From Virgibacillus aidingensis (GTDB lineage: Bacteria; Bacillota; Bacilli; Bacillales; Amphibacillaceae): a stretch of DNA of 64,000 nucleotides. This document shows, piece by piece, positions 17,894 to 27,572 of the stretch (within the stretch, counting starts at the first letter, position 1; every line of letters starts with the position of its first letter). The stretch spans positions 124,001-188,000 of the forward strand of contig NZ_WIXN01000002.1 in the NCBI RefSeq assembly GCF_010994035.1, written 5' to 3'. The position numbers and the translations under genes are program-made. The notes under the pieces are model-generated. The model ran no database searches. It saw only the letters and a program-made list of their open reading frames with translations, and was not told the DNA's origin.

Positions 17894-19014
17894 TCCTCTT
17901 CCACCTCTCGTTGCAGCCGGTCGAGTTTTTTCGACCAGGCCAAGTATTCCTGTTTATTAACAGATTCCTTGTTTAGCAGTTTTGTAAGTTCCAGCGTAAA
18001 CATACCGACTTCTTCCGCCGGCATTTCATCAACCTTCCTTTTCAGCAGCTCCGTCGATTCCTGCCAGGTTTTCCGGTAGGGAACCCCCCACTTTTCCTGG
18101 AGCAGAAGTTTCACATAGTCCGCCTGCAGCTTCAGGGAATCCTGATAGCGGCGTCCCCGCTGGTACCATGCTGCAAGTGCCGCTGTCTGTTCATTGCTGA
18201 AACGCACTACCTCTTCCCGCGGCGTTCGCACCGGGCCAAACCGCTTTCCCTGGTACCATAGCCATAATATTGTCAGCACGGACAGCTGCAATGCCAAAAC
18301 CAGCATCCATTGCGGATACAGTGTGGCCGCATTGGGCCCGCTTCCTGCACCATGAATATATTCATCGAAAAAGATACTGCTGTATTCCGTCTGCTGCATG
18401 AGAAAGAATATAAGCTCAAGATGGTCTTCATCCATTACATTATCGTTTGCAAGCCAGGCAGGAGAATTTACGGCAATCAGGCTGCCATCCCCGACGGATC
18501 GCTTAAGTGCAATCACACCGGCACCATCCTCCAGCAGCACTTCATCCGTATTTTCTTCCTCTATCCGCATTTGTGACTGAACCGCTGCCTCGTATTCATC
18601 ACCATGCTGATTTTTTACCGTTATTGCATCATCTGCTGCCCATCCCGGAATTGCAGCCAGATCAAACATCGCTTTCGGATTATTCTTAAACAGCAAAATC
18701 GTGTTCCCTGCTTCCATATAACGGCTGTATTCATCCATCTGCTGCTGATCCGGCACAAAAAATGGCTCTATCATGACAAGCAATTCATCACGATCGTCCC
18801 CCGGCAGCATTTCCGGTTCATGTTCCCACCTCTGTACCCCGGCATTTTCATTCAAATATGTATAGAATGCCTTCGTTCCTGATGGGGAAGGAGACTCGGA
18901 AACGTAACCCGGATATTCCTGCGGATGCCCTGATGACAGGAAATAACCGGCTGCAATAAACATCACCAGCAAAATGCCCAGCCATATCCATGTTTTTTTA
19001 TTTGATGATTGCAC
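17890..19014 (-). CDS. DUF4350-domain membrane protein
   Basis: A 374-residue protein with one N-terminal helix (residues 9-27), an extracellular DUF4350 domain of glutamine-amidotransferase-like fold (about 35-215; YPGYVSESPSPSGTKAFY and FFDEYIHG), a second helix around 238-258, and a cytoplasmic helical tail. It is a standard member of MoxR/DUF58/DUF4129 operons in Bacillaceae. Exact function is unknown; an envelope-stress or membrane-complex role is inferred from the operon. Confidence 0.82.
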   Translation of the reverse strand: MQSSNKKTWIWLGILLVMFIAAGYFLSSGHPQEYPGYVSESPSPSGTKAFYTYLNENAGVQRWEHEPEMLPGDDRDELLVMIEPFFVPDQQQMDEYSRYMEAGNTILLFKNNPKAMFDLAAIPGWAADDAITVKNQHGDEYEAAVQSQMRIEEENTDEVLLEDGAGVIALKRSVGDGSLIAVNSPAWLANDNVMDEDHLELIFFLMQQTEYSSIFFDEYIHGAGSGPNAATLYPQWMLVLALQLSVLTILWLWYQGKRFGPVRTPREEVVRFSNEQTAALAAWYQRGRRYQDSLKLQADYVKLLLQEKWGVPYRKTWQESTELLKRKVDEMPAEEVGMFTLELTKLLNKESVNKQEYLAWSKKLDRLQREVEEE

Positions 19015-19029
19015 TCCCCAAGCCTCCTC

Positions 19030-19677
19030 TTACACTTCCTGCATTTCTTTTTCCGCGGTTTTCTGCATCCACTCACTTACATTTTCCCTGTAATGTTCAT
19101 ATTCCTCTTTAGTCATTTGCTGTTCACCATACACAGCTTCATCAAAAGTGCGGGCAAGCTCGTAAAAAGCCTCCGCCCTCTGTTTATCTCTCTTTTGAAG
19201 CTCGGCAAAATAATCCCAGTTTGTTTTCCAGATATGTGCTTTTAACAGTTCCAAATCATGAAAATATAGCAGCAGCGCCAAAAACTGGTGCCTGATACCA
19301 AGCGAATAGTTCCCGGCATCTGCCTGTTTTTCCGCTTCCTTTACATGCCTTTCCACTGACCACGCCAATTCATCAGCAGATTGAAATGGCTGGTATGCCT
19401 GAGCCGCCTGTTTTCTTCTCAACGAACGCACAACAAAAAAGATAACGACGACTGCAAGTAAAATGACCACGCCAATCAAAATGACAAGCAATGTATCTGC
19501 GAAGGCATTTGATGGATCCAGATCCGAGAACCATTCGGCCAGCAGCTCATAGAACCATTCAGTGATACGATCCCATAAAATCTGAATAAAGTTTCTATTC
19601 TCCTCGTAATAAACCTGGTATTCCCTTTGACTTAAAATCTCTTCCAGTCTTTCCCTGGCCTTATCCGGATTACTCAT
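19030..19677 (-). CDS. DUF4129-domain membrane protein
   Basis: A 215-residue protein with a short N-terminal soluble part, one transmembrane helix around 62-88, and a C-terminal DUF4129 domain (about 120-205; GIRHQFLALLLYFHD and ARTFDEAVYGEQQMTKEEYEHY). DUF4129 occurs at the C-terminus of transglutaminase-like and MoxR-operon proteins. Spacing of 15 bases to the next operon gene indicates cotranscription. Confidence 0.8.
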   Translation of the reverse strand: MSNPDKARERLEEILSQREYQVYYEENRNFIQILWDRITEWFYELLAEWFSDLDPSNAFADTLLVILIGVVILLAVVVIFFVVRSLRRKQAAQAYQPFQSADELAWSVERHVKEAEKQADAGNYSLGIRHQFLALLLYFHDLELLKAHIWKTNWDYFAELQKRDKQRAEAFYELARTFDEAVYGEQQMTKEEYEHYRENVSEWMQKTAEKEMQEV

Positions 19678-19691
19678 ACGTTATCACCCGA

Positions 19692-20585
19692 TTAATTTTT
19701 TTGGTACTCATCAATCATTTCTTTCAGGTCATCCCCATCCTGTCTAACCTTCAGATCAAAGTAAATCACGGAATAGGCAACTGCATTAATTACCGTGATA
19801 AGGATGGTCGCCAGGTTAATAATAATCATATACAGGACACTGTTTCCAAGGAGAAGGGCAGTGACTCCATCTATTGCTGCATAAATAATCCCCGTAATTA
19901 GAAATATGACAAGAAACAGCCCAAATACTCTCCACGTATTATTTTTTGTCAGGCGCCAGCTTTGCGGAATGCCCGGAAAGCCTTCCTTGAAAGCGACAGA
20001 AGCCATGTAAAAGCCCCAGCGGGTGAAAAGCAGCACAAAGCCAAGGAAAATACCAAACAGAAGAATAAGCACACCGAATAATGCGCTCACCGGATCCGTA
20101 AACATGATGCCGACTGCGATCGTAAAAACGATAAAAACTGCAATAAAAATGGCAACAAATATAGCCCCCAAAATAAAAGAACTGCCAACCAGAGGCACAA
20201 ATCTGGCAAATGCCTGTTTAATTAAACTGCCGGCTGTAAATGTTTCCCCGTTCTTAATGCGATGTACCCCAAATAAAATGGAAGCTGCTGCAACAGGTCC
20301 CAAAAAAATCATGAGAAGTCCCATCACATTATTCATCCCGACACTCACACCTACCCCCTCTTCAAAACCTGACATTACATCCTCAAACCAGCTGCCGCCG
20401 CTCGTCCCAATCTCTCTAAAGAAACTTACACCTGAATTTAATAATAATAATGCCTCAATCAAATAGATTGGCCCAAGCAAAATTAAGCAAACAAGAAAAA
20501 AAGTTGAAAAATTGCTTTTTAACAGTTGAAAAGTATGGTCCAGAATTTCACTGAACCGCTTTTGCCTGCCAAATTGATCTTTCAT
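19692..20585 (-). CDS. Polytopic membrane protein (GDPD membrane-domain-like), first gene of the MoxR operon
   Basis: A 297-residue protein with about six to seven transmembrane helices. It resembles the glycerophosphodiester-phosphodiesterase membrane domain and DUF7544-type proteins that open MoxR operons (FSEILDHTFQLLKSNFSTFFLVCLILLGP; GIPQSWRLTKNNTWRVFG). The ATG at 20583-20585 is preceded by AGGAAGGGG. It contains no phosphodiesterase catalytic domain. An extended -10 (TGG-TACAAT on the minus strand, 20626-20634) lies just upstream. Confidence 0.75.
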   Translation of the reverse strand: MKDQFGRQKRFSEILDHTFQLLKSNFSTFFLVCLILLGPIYLIEALLLLNSGVSFFREIGTSGGSWFEDVMSGFEEGVGVSVGMNNVMGLLMIFLGPVAAASILFGVHRIKNGETFTAGSLIKQAFARFVPLVGSSFILGAIFVAIFIAVFIVFTIAVGIMFTDPVSALFGVLILLFGIFLGFVLLFTRWGFYMASVAFKEGFPGIPQSWRLTKNNTWRVFGLFLVIFLITGIIYAAIDGVTALLLGNSVLYMIIINLATILITVINAVAYSVIYFDLKVRQDGDDLKEMIDEYQKN

Positions 20586-21452
20586 ATGTATCCCCTTCCT
20601 ATGTATATATACTTTCATAATAGCCATTGTACCATTTGTCCGGAAGTTTTTTTAGTACAAAATTTTCAGGAGGAAGGAACGGTAGCTAAAATACAACCGA
20701 TGACAGAATAGAGACTTTCCCCGCACTTGCTATTATTCTATCTTTTTGTCGGTACGCTTCCTTAAATTAGTTTATATCATACACGGTTACAGGCAGTACA
20801 GCGGCCTTTTCAGCCCGGGACTTTTACCTTATTTTTTAAAATAGCCAACAGGAATAGGAGTTGAATATTCTGATCTTTTTCGTTTAACACGGTCTTTTTA
20901 CAGCGTAATCGTGATATGTGGTCTATAATTCACCCCCGTCTCAGGTGCTATAGCACTATAAACCCTTAAATATGCAGCTTTGCAGGAATGGATTTACAAA
21001 AAGTGTGACTATATATTCAATTTCTACTTTTTTGAACAAAATTCTATCCTTTTCTGCTATTATTTAAATGAAAAAATGCCAGTCTATCACCGCGTAAATA
21101 AGGTGACAAACTGAGTTTCCCTTATCAGCAGGAAAGTTTTTGTATTTTCTTCCTGCTGGAAAATCAGGAGGTGACGATAACGGATATTTCTCCATATTTC
21201 TCCATCTGCTTGCAGACAAAAGGGTGTCAGTTGGATTGAACAGAGATATAGAAATTGTGCTTAAGATACCACTTTACTCCTGCGCCACCGACAGCATGAG
21301 TATCGATTTTTTGTGTCTAAATCACTTTTTCTTGCAAAGGTTTGCTTTAAGGCACGTACAGCAAAACATCTGCTGCATTGTATTTCCTATTCCCGCTGTT
21401 AAAGCAGCAAAGAAGTTTTTAAGTCTAAAAAAAATAATTGGAGGCTGACTCT
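20586..21452. other. Long intergenic/leader region before the M6 protease
   Basis: About 870 bases without a convincing gene. A likely promoter (TTGAAC 21032-21037; extended -10 TGC-TATTAT 21055-21063, spacing 20) would give a leader of about 380 bases. That leader contains a strong hairpin, CAGCAGGAA (21126-21134) with TTCCTGCTG (21150-21158), without a T-run. A GGAGG motif at 21169 precedes only very short frames. Confidence 0.5.
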
Positions 21453-23699
21453 ATGAAACTAGGAAAAAGAATGATTATTTTATTGCTAAGTGCGCTTATC
21501 CTTTTTTCTCCAGCTACTGCATTTGCATCCACGGAAGGTGCAGCAGGACAACCTGGCTTACCGGAATTCCCTGAGTCGATCGATGAGGAAACCTGGATGC
21601 TTCCACGCGATCAAACATGGGAAGACTTTAACGAACTGCCGGGAAAAGGCTGGGATGAAGTAGACGCAGAACCGGAAAGGGTACTCAAAGGGGCACTTGT
21701 ATTGGTAGACTTCCCTGACCTGCAGTTCCAGGTACTTAATGAGCCGGGTACAGATCCAGCCGGCAACCCGCAAATCGGCAATGTTCCTGAAGATGAGGTT
21801 GTTGACTTTTGGCTGGACTACTTAAATACACCACAAGAACTAAATAATTATCGTACGATCAGCGACTTCTGGACGGAAAATTCTTATGGCAAATGGCAAG
21901 TAGAGCTTGATGGGTATGGCGTTTACCGTATGGATCATAATGAATTCCAATACGGGATGAATGAATTTGGCCAACAATCCTTTCTGCCTGATGGATACGA
22001 TCCAAAGAGTCTGCGTCCCGAGGCAGTCGCGAAGGCCCGGCCTGATCTGGATGCTTCCGGAATAGATTATGACTTTATATTCATCCTGCATTCCGGCTAT
22101 GCGGAAACAGGCGTATGGCAGGAGTTTGGTGAAATGATGTTTATGGGTCCTGAGGATGTTACCGACGAATTTGGACCGCCGGCAGAATTTGGCCTGGAAG
22201 AAAACTGGGTGACCACCCGCTATGTGCCGTGGACTTCCTGGTTTGCTGCAAAATCCATCTGGTCCAGTGCGAGCGGCAACACTTCCATTCAGGGATCAAG
22301 TAACGGAATGGCTACGTACGCACATGAATTTGGCCACCTGATGGGACTTCGGGACAATTATAATAATCCGCAGGCAGACCCGCCAATCCGGACATATGCC
22401 GGCTCCTGGGAATTAATGAGCAGCGGAAGTTTCAACGGTCCCGGCGGCGGACACACCCGCTGGATGATCCCGGCAACACAAGGCGGTTCCGTACCACCGC
22501 ACCATATGTTACGGAACAAAATCAAGCAAGGCTTTCTGGATGAGGATCAATATATCAACGTGAACCGTGATGACCTTGAAGAAACCGGACCGATTTTTGC
22601 TGATATATTAAGCCGCTCTGTTCCAACAGGAGAGGAATTCGGACGTGAAGGAATTTACGGCATCAATATCGAAATGGTCGACCATACACCGCCGAACTCG
22701 ATTGAAGATGACTGGCGTGCGGATATGTTCCGAGGTGCAGAGTGGTACAACAACTACACCATTGAAGTTGTAGACCGGGTAGGCTATGACTCTTTCACGC
22801 ATGATAGCGGAGTATTAATGGCTAAAACAAAAAATAGCGAAGCAGCTCCAAACATCTGGGTGATTGACTCCCATCCAGAGGATATAGATGTTGTTGACTT
22901 CACCCGCCCTGACGGATCAGAAGCAAAATATTCCAAAGGATCACTGGAACAACTGGTCGATGCAACGTTTAAAGCTGGTACAGATGAAGGCGTAGTCAAC
23001 GAGTATGTCGACGAGCATAACCGGCTGCACTTCTACATTTTGGATAAAATCGTTGCCGAAGACGGAGCACTTTCCTACCGTGTAGCTGTTCGCCACATGG
23101 ATGGTTCCGGACCATATGAGCGCGGTGTTTCCGTTGACGCTGGTTCACCGGAACATGCAGCACCGGGAAATGTCGGCACGTACAACTTTAGCGTGACAAA
23201 CACCGGGGAAGAGACAGATATTTTCCGTGTGAACGCATTCGCAGAAGCAGATGCAGACGTGAAAGTATTAAATAACTTTGTTGAAGTTGACCCGGGTGAA
23301 ACAGTGGATGTACCGGTATATGTCCAAATTCCCGAATCTGACATGAAATCAACAGAGCTTACTTTCACAGCAGCATCGGAAACTGATGCTAAACAAGCTT
23401 CTTCAAGTGTTCGCGGCGTTGTAGCATTTGACGGCACCATGGAGAGCCTGCAAATACTCGTCGATCAACTGAATGAAGAAGGCGAAATTGCTGACGACAC
23501 CGCCCTTCGTCAATTGCAATTGCATGTGACAGCGTTGGTAACGTTTGAACAGCAAGGCGACAGTGAAAAAGTTGCCAACCATTTGGATGCGTTAAACTTG
23601 CTGGTTGGTCATTTTGAGGAGCAAGGAGATGTTTCCGGGATGGCTGCTGATATTTTAGTGGAGTATGTGGAGTTTATAGGAAGTCAATTGGATAATTAA
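21453..23699 (+). CDS. Secreted M6-family metalloprotease with C-terminal FIMAH-type tail
   Basis: A 748-residue exported zinc protease of the immune-inhibitor-A (M6) group. It has a signal peptide (residues 1-27, ending AFA), an M6 catalytic domain with HEFGHLMGLRD (extended HEXXHxxGxxD motif, near residue 290), a beta-sandwich region, a CARDB/NEW1-like domain (about 560-650; ETVDVPVYVQIP), and a final 85 residues matching the FIMAH-type tail seen in three other enzymes here. The ATG at 21453 follows TTGGAGG. It is monocistronic with a strong terminator. It likely degrades extracellular proteins for nutrition. Confidence 0.92.
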   Translation: MKLGKRMIILLLSALILFSPATAFASTEGAAGQPGLPEFPESIDEETWMLPRDQTWEDFNELPGKGWDEVDAEPERVLKGALVLVDFPDLQFQVLNEPGTDPAGNPQIGNVPEDEVVDFWLDYLNTPQELNNYRTISDFWTENSYGKWQVELDGYGVYRMDHNEFQYGMNEFGQQSFLPDGYDPKSLRPEAVAKARPDLDASGIDYDFIFILHSGYAETGVWQEFGEMMFMGPEDVTDEFGPPAEFGLEENWVTTRYVPWTSWFAAKSIWSSASGNTSIQGSSNGMATYAHEFGHLMGLRDNYNNPQADPPIRTYAGSWELMSSGSFNGPGGGHTRWMIPATQGGSVPPHHMLRNKIKQGFLDEDQYINVNRDDLEETGPIFADILSRSVPTGEEFGREGIYGINIEMVDHTPPNSIEDDWRADMFRGAEWYNNYTIEVVDRVGYDSFTHDSGVLMAKTKNSEAAPNIWVIDSHPEDIDVVDFTRPDGSEAKYSKGSLEQLVDATFKAGTDEGVVNEYVDEHNRLHFYILDKIVAEDGALSYRVAVRHMDGSGPYERGVSVDAGSPEHAAPGNVGTYNFSVTNTGEETDIFRVNAFAEADADVKVLNNFVEVDPGETVDVPVYVQIPESDMKSTELTFTAASETDAKQASSSVRGVVAFDGTMESLQILVDQLNEEGEIADDTALRQLQLHVTALVTFEQQGDSEKVANHLDALNLLVGHFEEQGDVSGMAADILVEYVEFIGSQLDN

Positions 23700-23719
23700 A
23701 TTTGAGTAATAGCATAAAC

Positions 23720-23760
23720 AGCCCCTGTGACACAATATAGATTGTCACAGGGGCTATTTT
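23720..23760 (+). terminator. Terminator of the M6 protease gene
   Basis: AGCCCCTGTGACA and TGTCACAGGGGCT form a perfect 13-bp stem followed by ATTTT, 20 bases after the stop. Confidence 0.92.
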
Positions 23761-23839
23761 AAATAATTTATGTTCAATTCATTAGCATAGGGTTGAAAAG
23801 ACAATTCTATTTTGTCGGGGATAGTTTTTTGGAAAAATT

Positions 23840-25150
23840 TTATGAGCTCTGTTCAGCTACTTCTATTTTCAGATCTAAAAGATCTCCCAGTTTTACAACT
23901 TGTACTATATTCATTTCTGCATCTCCCTTCATCTCCATACCACCAACACAGAGTATACCTCTTACCTCAATTTCGCCATGCAGCATATACTCTCCCTTGC
24001 TATCTTTTACAAAATGGAGATAATCCAGGAGCTCCTCCAATCCTTTAATGGCATATTCTTTACGGGTAGTATTTTTCACTTCACCAATGACTATTTTGAC
24101 AAGCTCACTCGTTCTTCCATCAACAATTTCCAGAAAAAAGTCCGGTCTCCCTCGCCATATATCATCTGATTTCTTTTTACCGAATAGCCTTTCCGTTATT
24201 TTGTTAGCCGTTTGCACAGATTGATACTTTTGCTTAAGGTAGGGATTATTACTTTCTTTAATCTCACTACCGGTAATACGGAAAGCTACTTTATCAGAAC
24301 CAACAGAATCATGATAGAGCCGATAAACATAACTTTTTTTATTCCAGGAAGCTACCAAGCTTTTATTTTTTGTTCCATCCATAAGATATAACTGACTTTC
24401 CATTGTATTTTGTTTTATCAACTGGATTACCCAATATAACTCCATTAAAACATCTTTATTGTCAGGTGCGATAAATGTCTCGCGGAGCAGCAATCTGATA
24501 TCCTCTTCACTATAATGTCCATCCACTAGTCTTCGATAAGCTAATAGCAAAGCTGCCGCTTGGCGGTAAAGCTTGTTGCGATGATTAACCTTTTGTTGAA
24601 CAACTCTATCGGGAACACGTAATTCATCTACACGTTGTATGTAAATATTTCTCTTATAAGCATGAAGAATGTTTTGTTTTAATTTCTGCCACTCACTAAA
24701 CCAGGATGTTTTTCCGAACCCAGCAATATAGTCATTCTTAAATAAACAACTGTAAAATACGCCTAATAATTCTTTCAAGATCTGGTTTTCCGGGATATTG
24801 TACGAGCGGACATGTTCATTGGTCGAAAATATAGTTTTATCCTTATAGTTTCGTACCAATCGTTCTTTTATAGTATGATCCCAATCAATCTGACCTCTTA
24901 CTTCTCCCATATATGTTTCTGTTTTCATATTGGTTGTTGTCTTGAAACGTTTAAGCAAAACAGGTAGATTCCTTACAAAATCTTTCGTTTCTGTTCTAAG
25001 CAAAAAACGGAGAATCAGCAATTGTTCAAGGTTTGCGATATTCACATTTATTTTTGATAAAAATGAATTAATCCTTATTTGACCTGATTTTAAATAACCG
25101 TGCAGATAACCGGAAATCTCCTCAAGTACTTCCTCTTCATCCATTTTCAT
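23840..25150 (-). CDS. McrC-like PD-(D/E)XK restriction nuclease subunit
   Basis: A 436-residue protein, probably the nuclease partner of the McrB-like motor encoded just upstream. The N-terminal half has the McrC/DUF2357-type pattern GEVRGQIDWDHT and RSYNIPENQILKELL; the C-terminal half has a PD-(D/E)XK core, GRPDFFLE followed by IVIGEVKN (about residues 340-365). Its ATG overlaps the McrB-like stop by four bases. In McrBC systems the motor translocates DNA and the McrC subunit cuts modified DNA. Target specificity is not visible. It is the last gene of a three-gene operon. Confidence 0.78.
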   Translation of the reverse strand: MKMDEEEVLEEISGYLHGYLKSGQIRINSFLSKINVNIANLEQLLILRFLLRTETKDFVRNLPVLLKRFKTTTNMKTETYMGEVRGQIDWDHTIKERLVRNYKDKTIFSTNEHVRSYNIPENQILKELLGVFYSCLFKNDYIAGFGKTSWFSEWQKLKQNILHAYKRNIYIQRVDELRVPDRVVQQKVNHRNKLYRQAAALLLAYRRLVDGHYSEEDIRLLLRETFIAPDNKDVLMELYWVIQLIKQNTMESQLYLMDGTKNKSLVASWNKKSYVYRLYHDSVGSDKVAFRITGSEIKESNNPYLKQKYQSVQTANKITERLFGKKKSDDIWRGRPDFFLEIVDGRTSELVKIVIGEVKNTTRKEYAIKGLEELLDYLHFVKDSKGEYMLHGEIEVRGILCVGGMEMKGDAEMNIVQVVKLGDLLDLKIEVAEQSS

Positions 25151-26829
25151 TCAAATGCACCTGCATCAAAGAAATCATACATAAACTCTTCAAGATAACT
25201 TTTTTCAATTACTGCATCTGTCTCCTCTATCACCTGTGCAATAAACTCTTTTATTTTGTGAACGGACAGACCCTCAAACTGTGGTAAAACATAGAGTATA
25301 ATGGCAGAAGTGAAATCATCGTTATCTTGTGTATGCATAGCGATATCTTTAATAATCGCCGGTCCAATTTTCCGGTAAACATTAATAAGTTTCCAGATGG
25401 ATGTCAATGTTTCTACATTCGGATAGGTCTCCATATCCCATACTTCCAGATACTCTTCAACCAAGTCTGTAGTAATTGATTTTGGGATACCCACCGGAAT
25501 AAATGCAAAACGCCGCATGAATGCATAGCTCATCTCATACAGGGAAGCTTTATCTATCGTGTTCATCGTCCCAATAATCCGCCAGTCATTCGGAATAATA
25601 TATTCATGGTCATTGGGTTCTATAGCAATTTTTGTTCCCTGTGGTTTCATATTTATCAATTCACCACCCTTTGATTCAAAAGGCAATGTAATTTTATCTC
25701 CTGTTAATACGGAAAACAATGACCCGAATGCCTTATCAATATCTGCTCTGTTGATTTCATCTATTATAAGCCAGTTATTCTTTGGGCTGTTAGTTTCTTT
25801 ATCCTTTACACACTTCAAGAAAATACCCTCATTAAAGTACAAATTTCCATCCCTGTCCGGAAAATACCCCCCTATTGTTTCATAAGTGGACCAGTTTGAT
25901 GCCGCTGTAACCATGGTAAAGTCTACATTATACATTTTGCATATTCTTCCTGCCAGTTTCGACTTTCCAGTGCCCGGCGGACCAGTGAGGATAATATGTT
26001 TGCCATTTTGCAGTGCCGTTTTTATCTGGTCCATGAGTACATCGATGTTTTCAAATACCAAACCATCTTCCAGCGATTCTACTTTAAAATCAACAGAAGG
26101 AATTTGAACCCTATTATCCAATGCACTCTCTTTAACCTCTTCGGCATCATAAACTACCTGATCTAATAGTCGTTGAATGCTTGTGTACTTAATGGGATTT
26201 CCCCTGCTTGTATGTACTCTGCTAACATCCAAATGAATTAATTTATTCCTTAATTGTTCATCAGCCAGCTTCCCCTCTAAAACATACCGACCTTCTTTAT
26301 TCTTTTTATAATCTTTTAATTCATATATCTCTTTGATTTGGTTGTTATAAACCGCACAAAAATATTTAAGTTGACCGGATTCCAGCTTTTTTTCGTCGAT
26401 AATCCAGGCTGATCTTGTGGCATTATATAATTCTTTCGCAGGCATCTCCTCTTTATAACTTACCCCTATCTTAATTAATGCTGTATCTTTATTTTTGCTC
26501 TCCGCATTTTTATCTTGTGCAGGAGGGGGATTCCAGGTTTCAGCTATTCCGGGAGTCTCATAAAAGTCTATTTGATTACTTTCATATTCATGCGCTAACT
26601 TTTCACGAATTATGTTTAATTGTTTATCCATATCTTTAGTCTGATTATCTTCAATCAAGTTTGCGTATGCCTTCACTATTCTTTTTTTATGACCCCAACT
26701 AGCAATACGCTCGAAGTATTCCGGCAATAAAAGGTGAAGAATAATATGCTGCATCTGCACCCTTTTTCCAATCTGTTTTCGAACCTCTTCTGCCACTTCT
26801 TTTATCTGCTCCGGCTGCTCTAAAATCAC
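25147..26829 (-). CDS. McrB-like AAA+ NTPase of a restriction system
   Basis: A 560-residue protein. The C-terminal AAA+ module has Walker A GPPGTGKS (283-290), Walker B LIIDEINRAD and the McrB-type sensor GTMNTIDKASLYEMSYAFMR. The N-terminal part (about 135-220; SAWIIDEKKLESGQLKYFC through NPIKYTS) is a small beta domain that I recognise from other restriction-associated proteins and that could read DNA or modified bases; I cannot name it with certainty. The start is GTG overlapping the upstream TGA; the stop overlaps the nuclease start. This is probably a modification-dependent (type IV) restriction motor. Confidence 0.82.
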   Translation of the reverse strand: MILEQPEQIKEVAEEVRKQIGKRVQMQHIILHLLLPEYFERIASWGHKKRIVKAYANLIEDNQTKDMDKQLNIIREKLAHEYESNQIDFYETPGIAETWNPPPAQDKNAESKNKDTALIKIGVSYKEEMPAKELYNATRSAWIIDEKKLESGQLKYFCAVYNNQIKEIYELKDYKKNKEGRYVLEGKLADEQLRNKLIHLDVSRVHTSRGNPIKYTSIQRLLDQVVYDAEEVKESALDNRVQIPSVDFKVESLEDGLVFENIDVLMDQIKTALQNGKHIILTGPPGTGKSKLAGRICKMYNVDFTMVTAASNWSTYETIGGYFPDRDGNLYFNEGIFLKCVKDKETNSPKNNWLIIDEINRADIDKAFGSLFSVLTGDKITLPFESKGGELINMKPQGTKIAIEPNDHEYIIPNDWRIIGTMNTIDKASLYEMSYAFMRRFAFIPVGIPKSITTDLVEEYLEVWDMETYPNVETLTSIWKLINVYRKIGPAIIKDIAMHTQDNDDFTSAIILYVLPQFEGLSVHKIKEFIAQVIEETDAVIEKSYLEEFMYDFFDAGAFE

Positions 26830-27329
26830 TTTTCGTTTCTCTCTCGGCTGTACCTCAAATATTCTGCTAAAAAAAACAAGAAGGATACTTCAAAGTATTT
26901 ACTCGTATTGTAGAAAATACCAGGCATCCCTACGCCGCTTTTAAAAGCATGAAATACAGGCAAAGAAGTATCAATTTCGATACCTTTCCAAGAAGCAATT
27001 GTTTTAAGTTTACGCATCTTTGTGTTAGAACTGAATGCTTTTTTAGATGGAAACAAGTAGTAAATGAACATTAATTCAATGACTAATTTATAAACATCTT
27101 CTGATTCATTCCTTAATTGCTTTTTTAATTTATCATCAAAGGAATCACCTGATTCATCCGGATTCTCAATAAAAACCGTTCTAAACCTATTCATGTTTTC
27201 ATTTGTCCAAATAGATTCCCCTTCCCATATCAATGATTTGTCATCCAATAAGCAATTATTTTTCCATTTTTCAGCGGTACCGTAGATTACCTGTAATTCA
27301 TTTTCATCTAATTTGTAATAGATGGCCAA
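26826..27329 (-). CDS. Unknown protein, first gene of the McrBC-like operon
   Basis: A soluble protein of about 167-170 residues with no domain I recognise. It is helical in the second half (ESEDVYKLVIELMFIYYLFPS; FFLAEYLRYSR) and contains FNT/YNTSKYFEVSF-type aromatic stretches. The start is uncertain: GTG at 27336-27338 sits directly on a GCAGG motif, while TTG at 27327-27329 is six bases after AGGTG, which I prefer. Its TGA overlaps the GTG of the McrB-like gene, so it is translated as part of the restriction module and may be a specificity or regulatory subunit. Confidence 0.65.
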   Translation of the reverse strand: MAIYYKLDENELQVIYGTAEKWKNNCLLDDKSLIWEGESIWTNENMNRFRTVFIENPDESGDSFDDKLKKQLRNESEDVYKLVIELMFIYYLFPSKKAFSSNTKMRKLKTIASWKGIEIDTSLPVFHAFKSGVGMPGIFYNTSKYFEVSFLFFLAEYLRYSRERNEK

Positions 27330-27572
27330 TTGATTCACCTGCTTTTGCTTTACTTTCTATTAAGTTAACACAATAATGATAATCAAAACTACAATTACCT
27401 ACGTTTCACCTTATAAGATTTTTTCATGATGATAACTATTAGATTTATGGTTTTGGTAACATATTTACTAATCTATAATTTAGAGGAATATTCCTTGAGA
27501 GAGTGTTTTTAATGAAAATTCGTGTATAATTAATATTAACCTATTTGTTATTCTATAAAGGGAGGAAGAGCA

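Noticed and set aside
21140-21448. Short coding region in the M6 protease leader
   Set aside because: The GGAGG at 21169 is not followed by a start at useful distance, and the frames show no protein-like composition.
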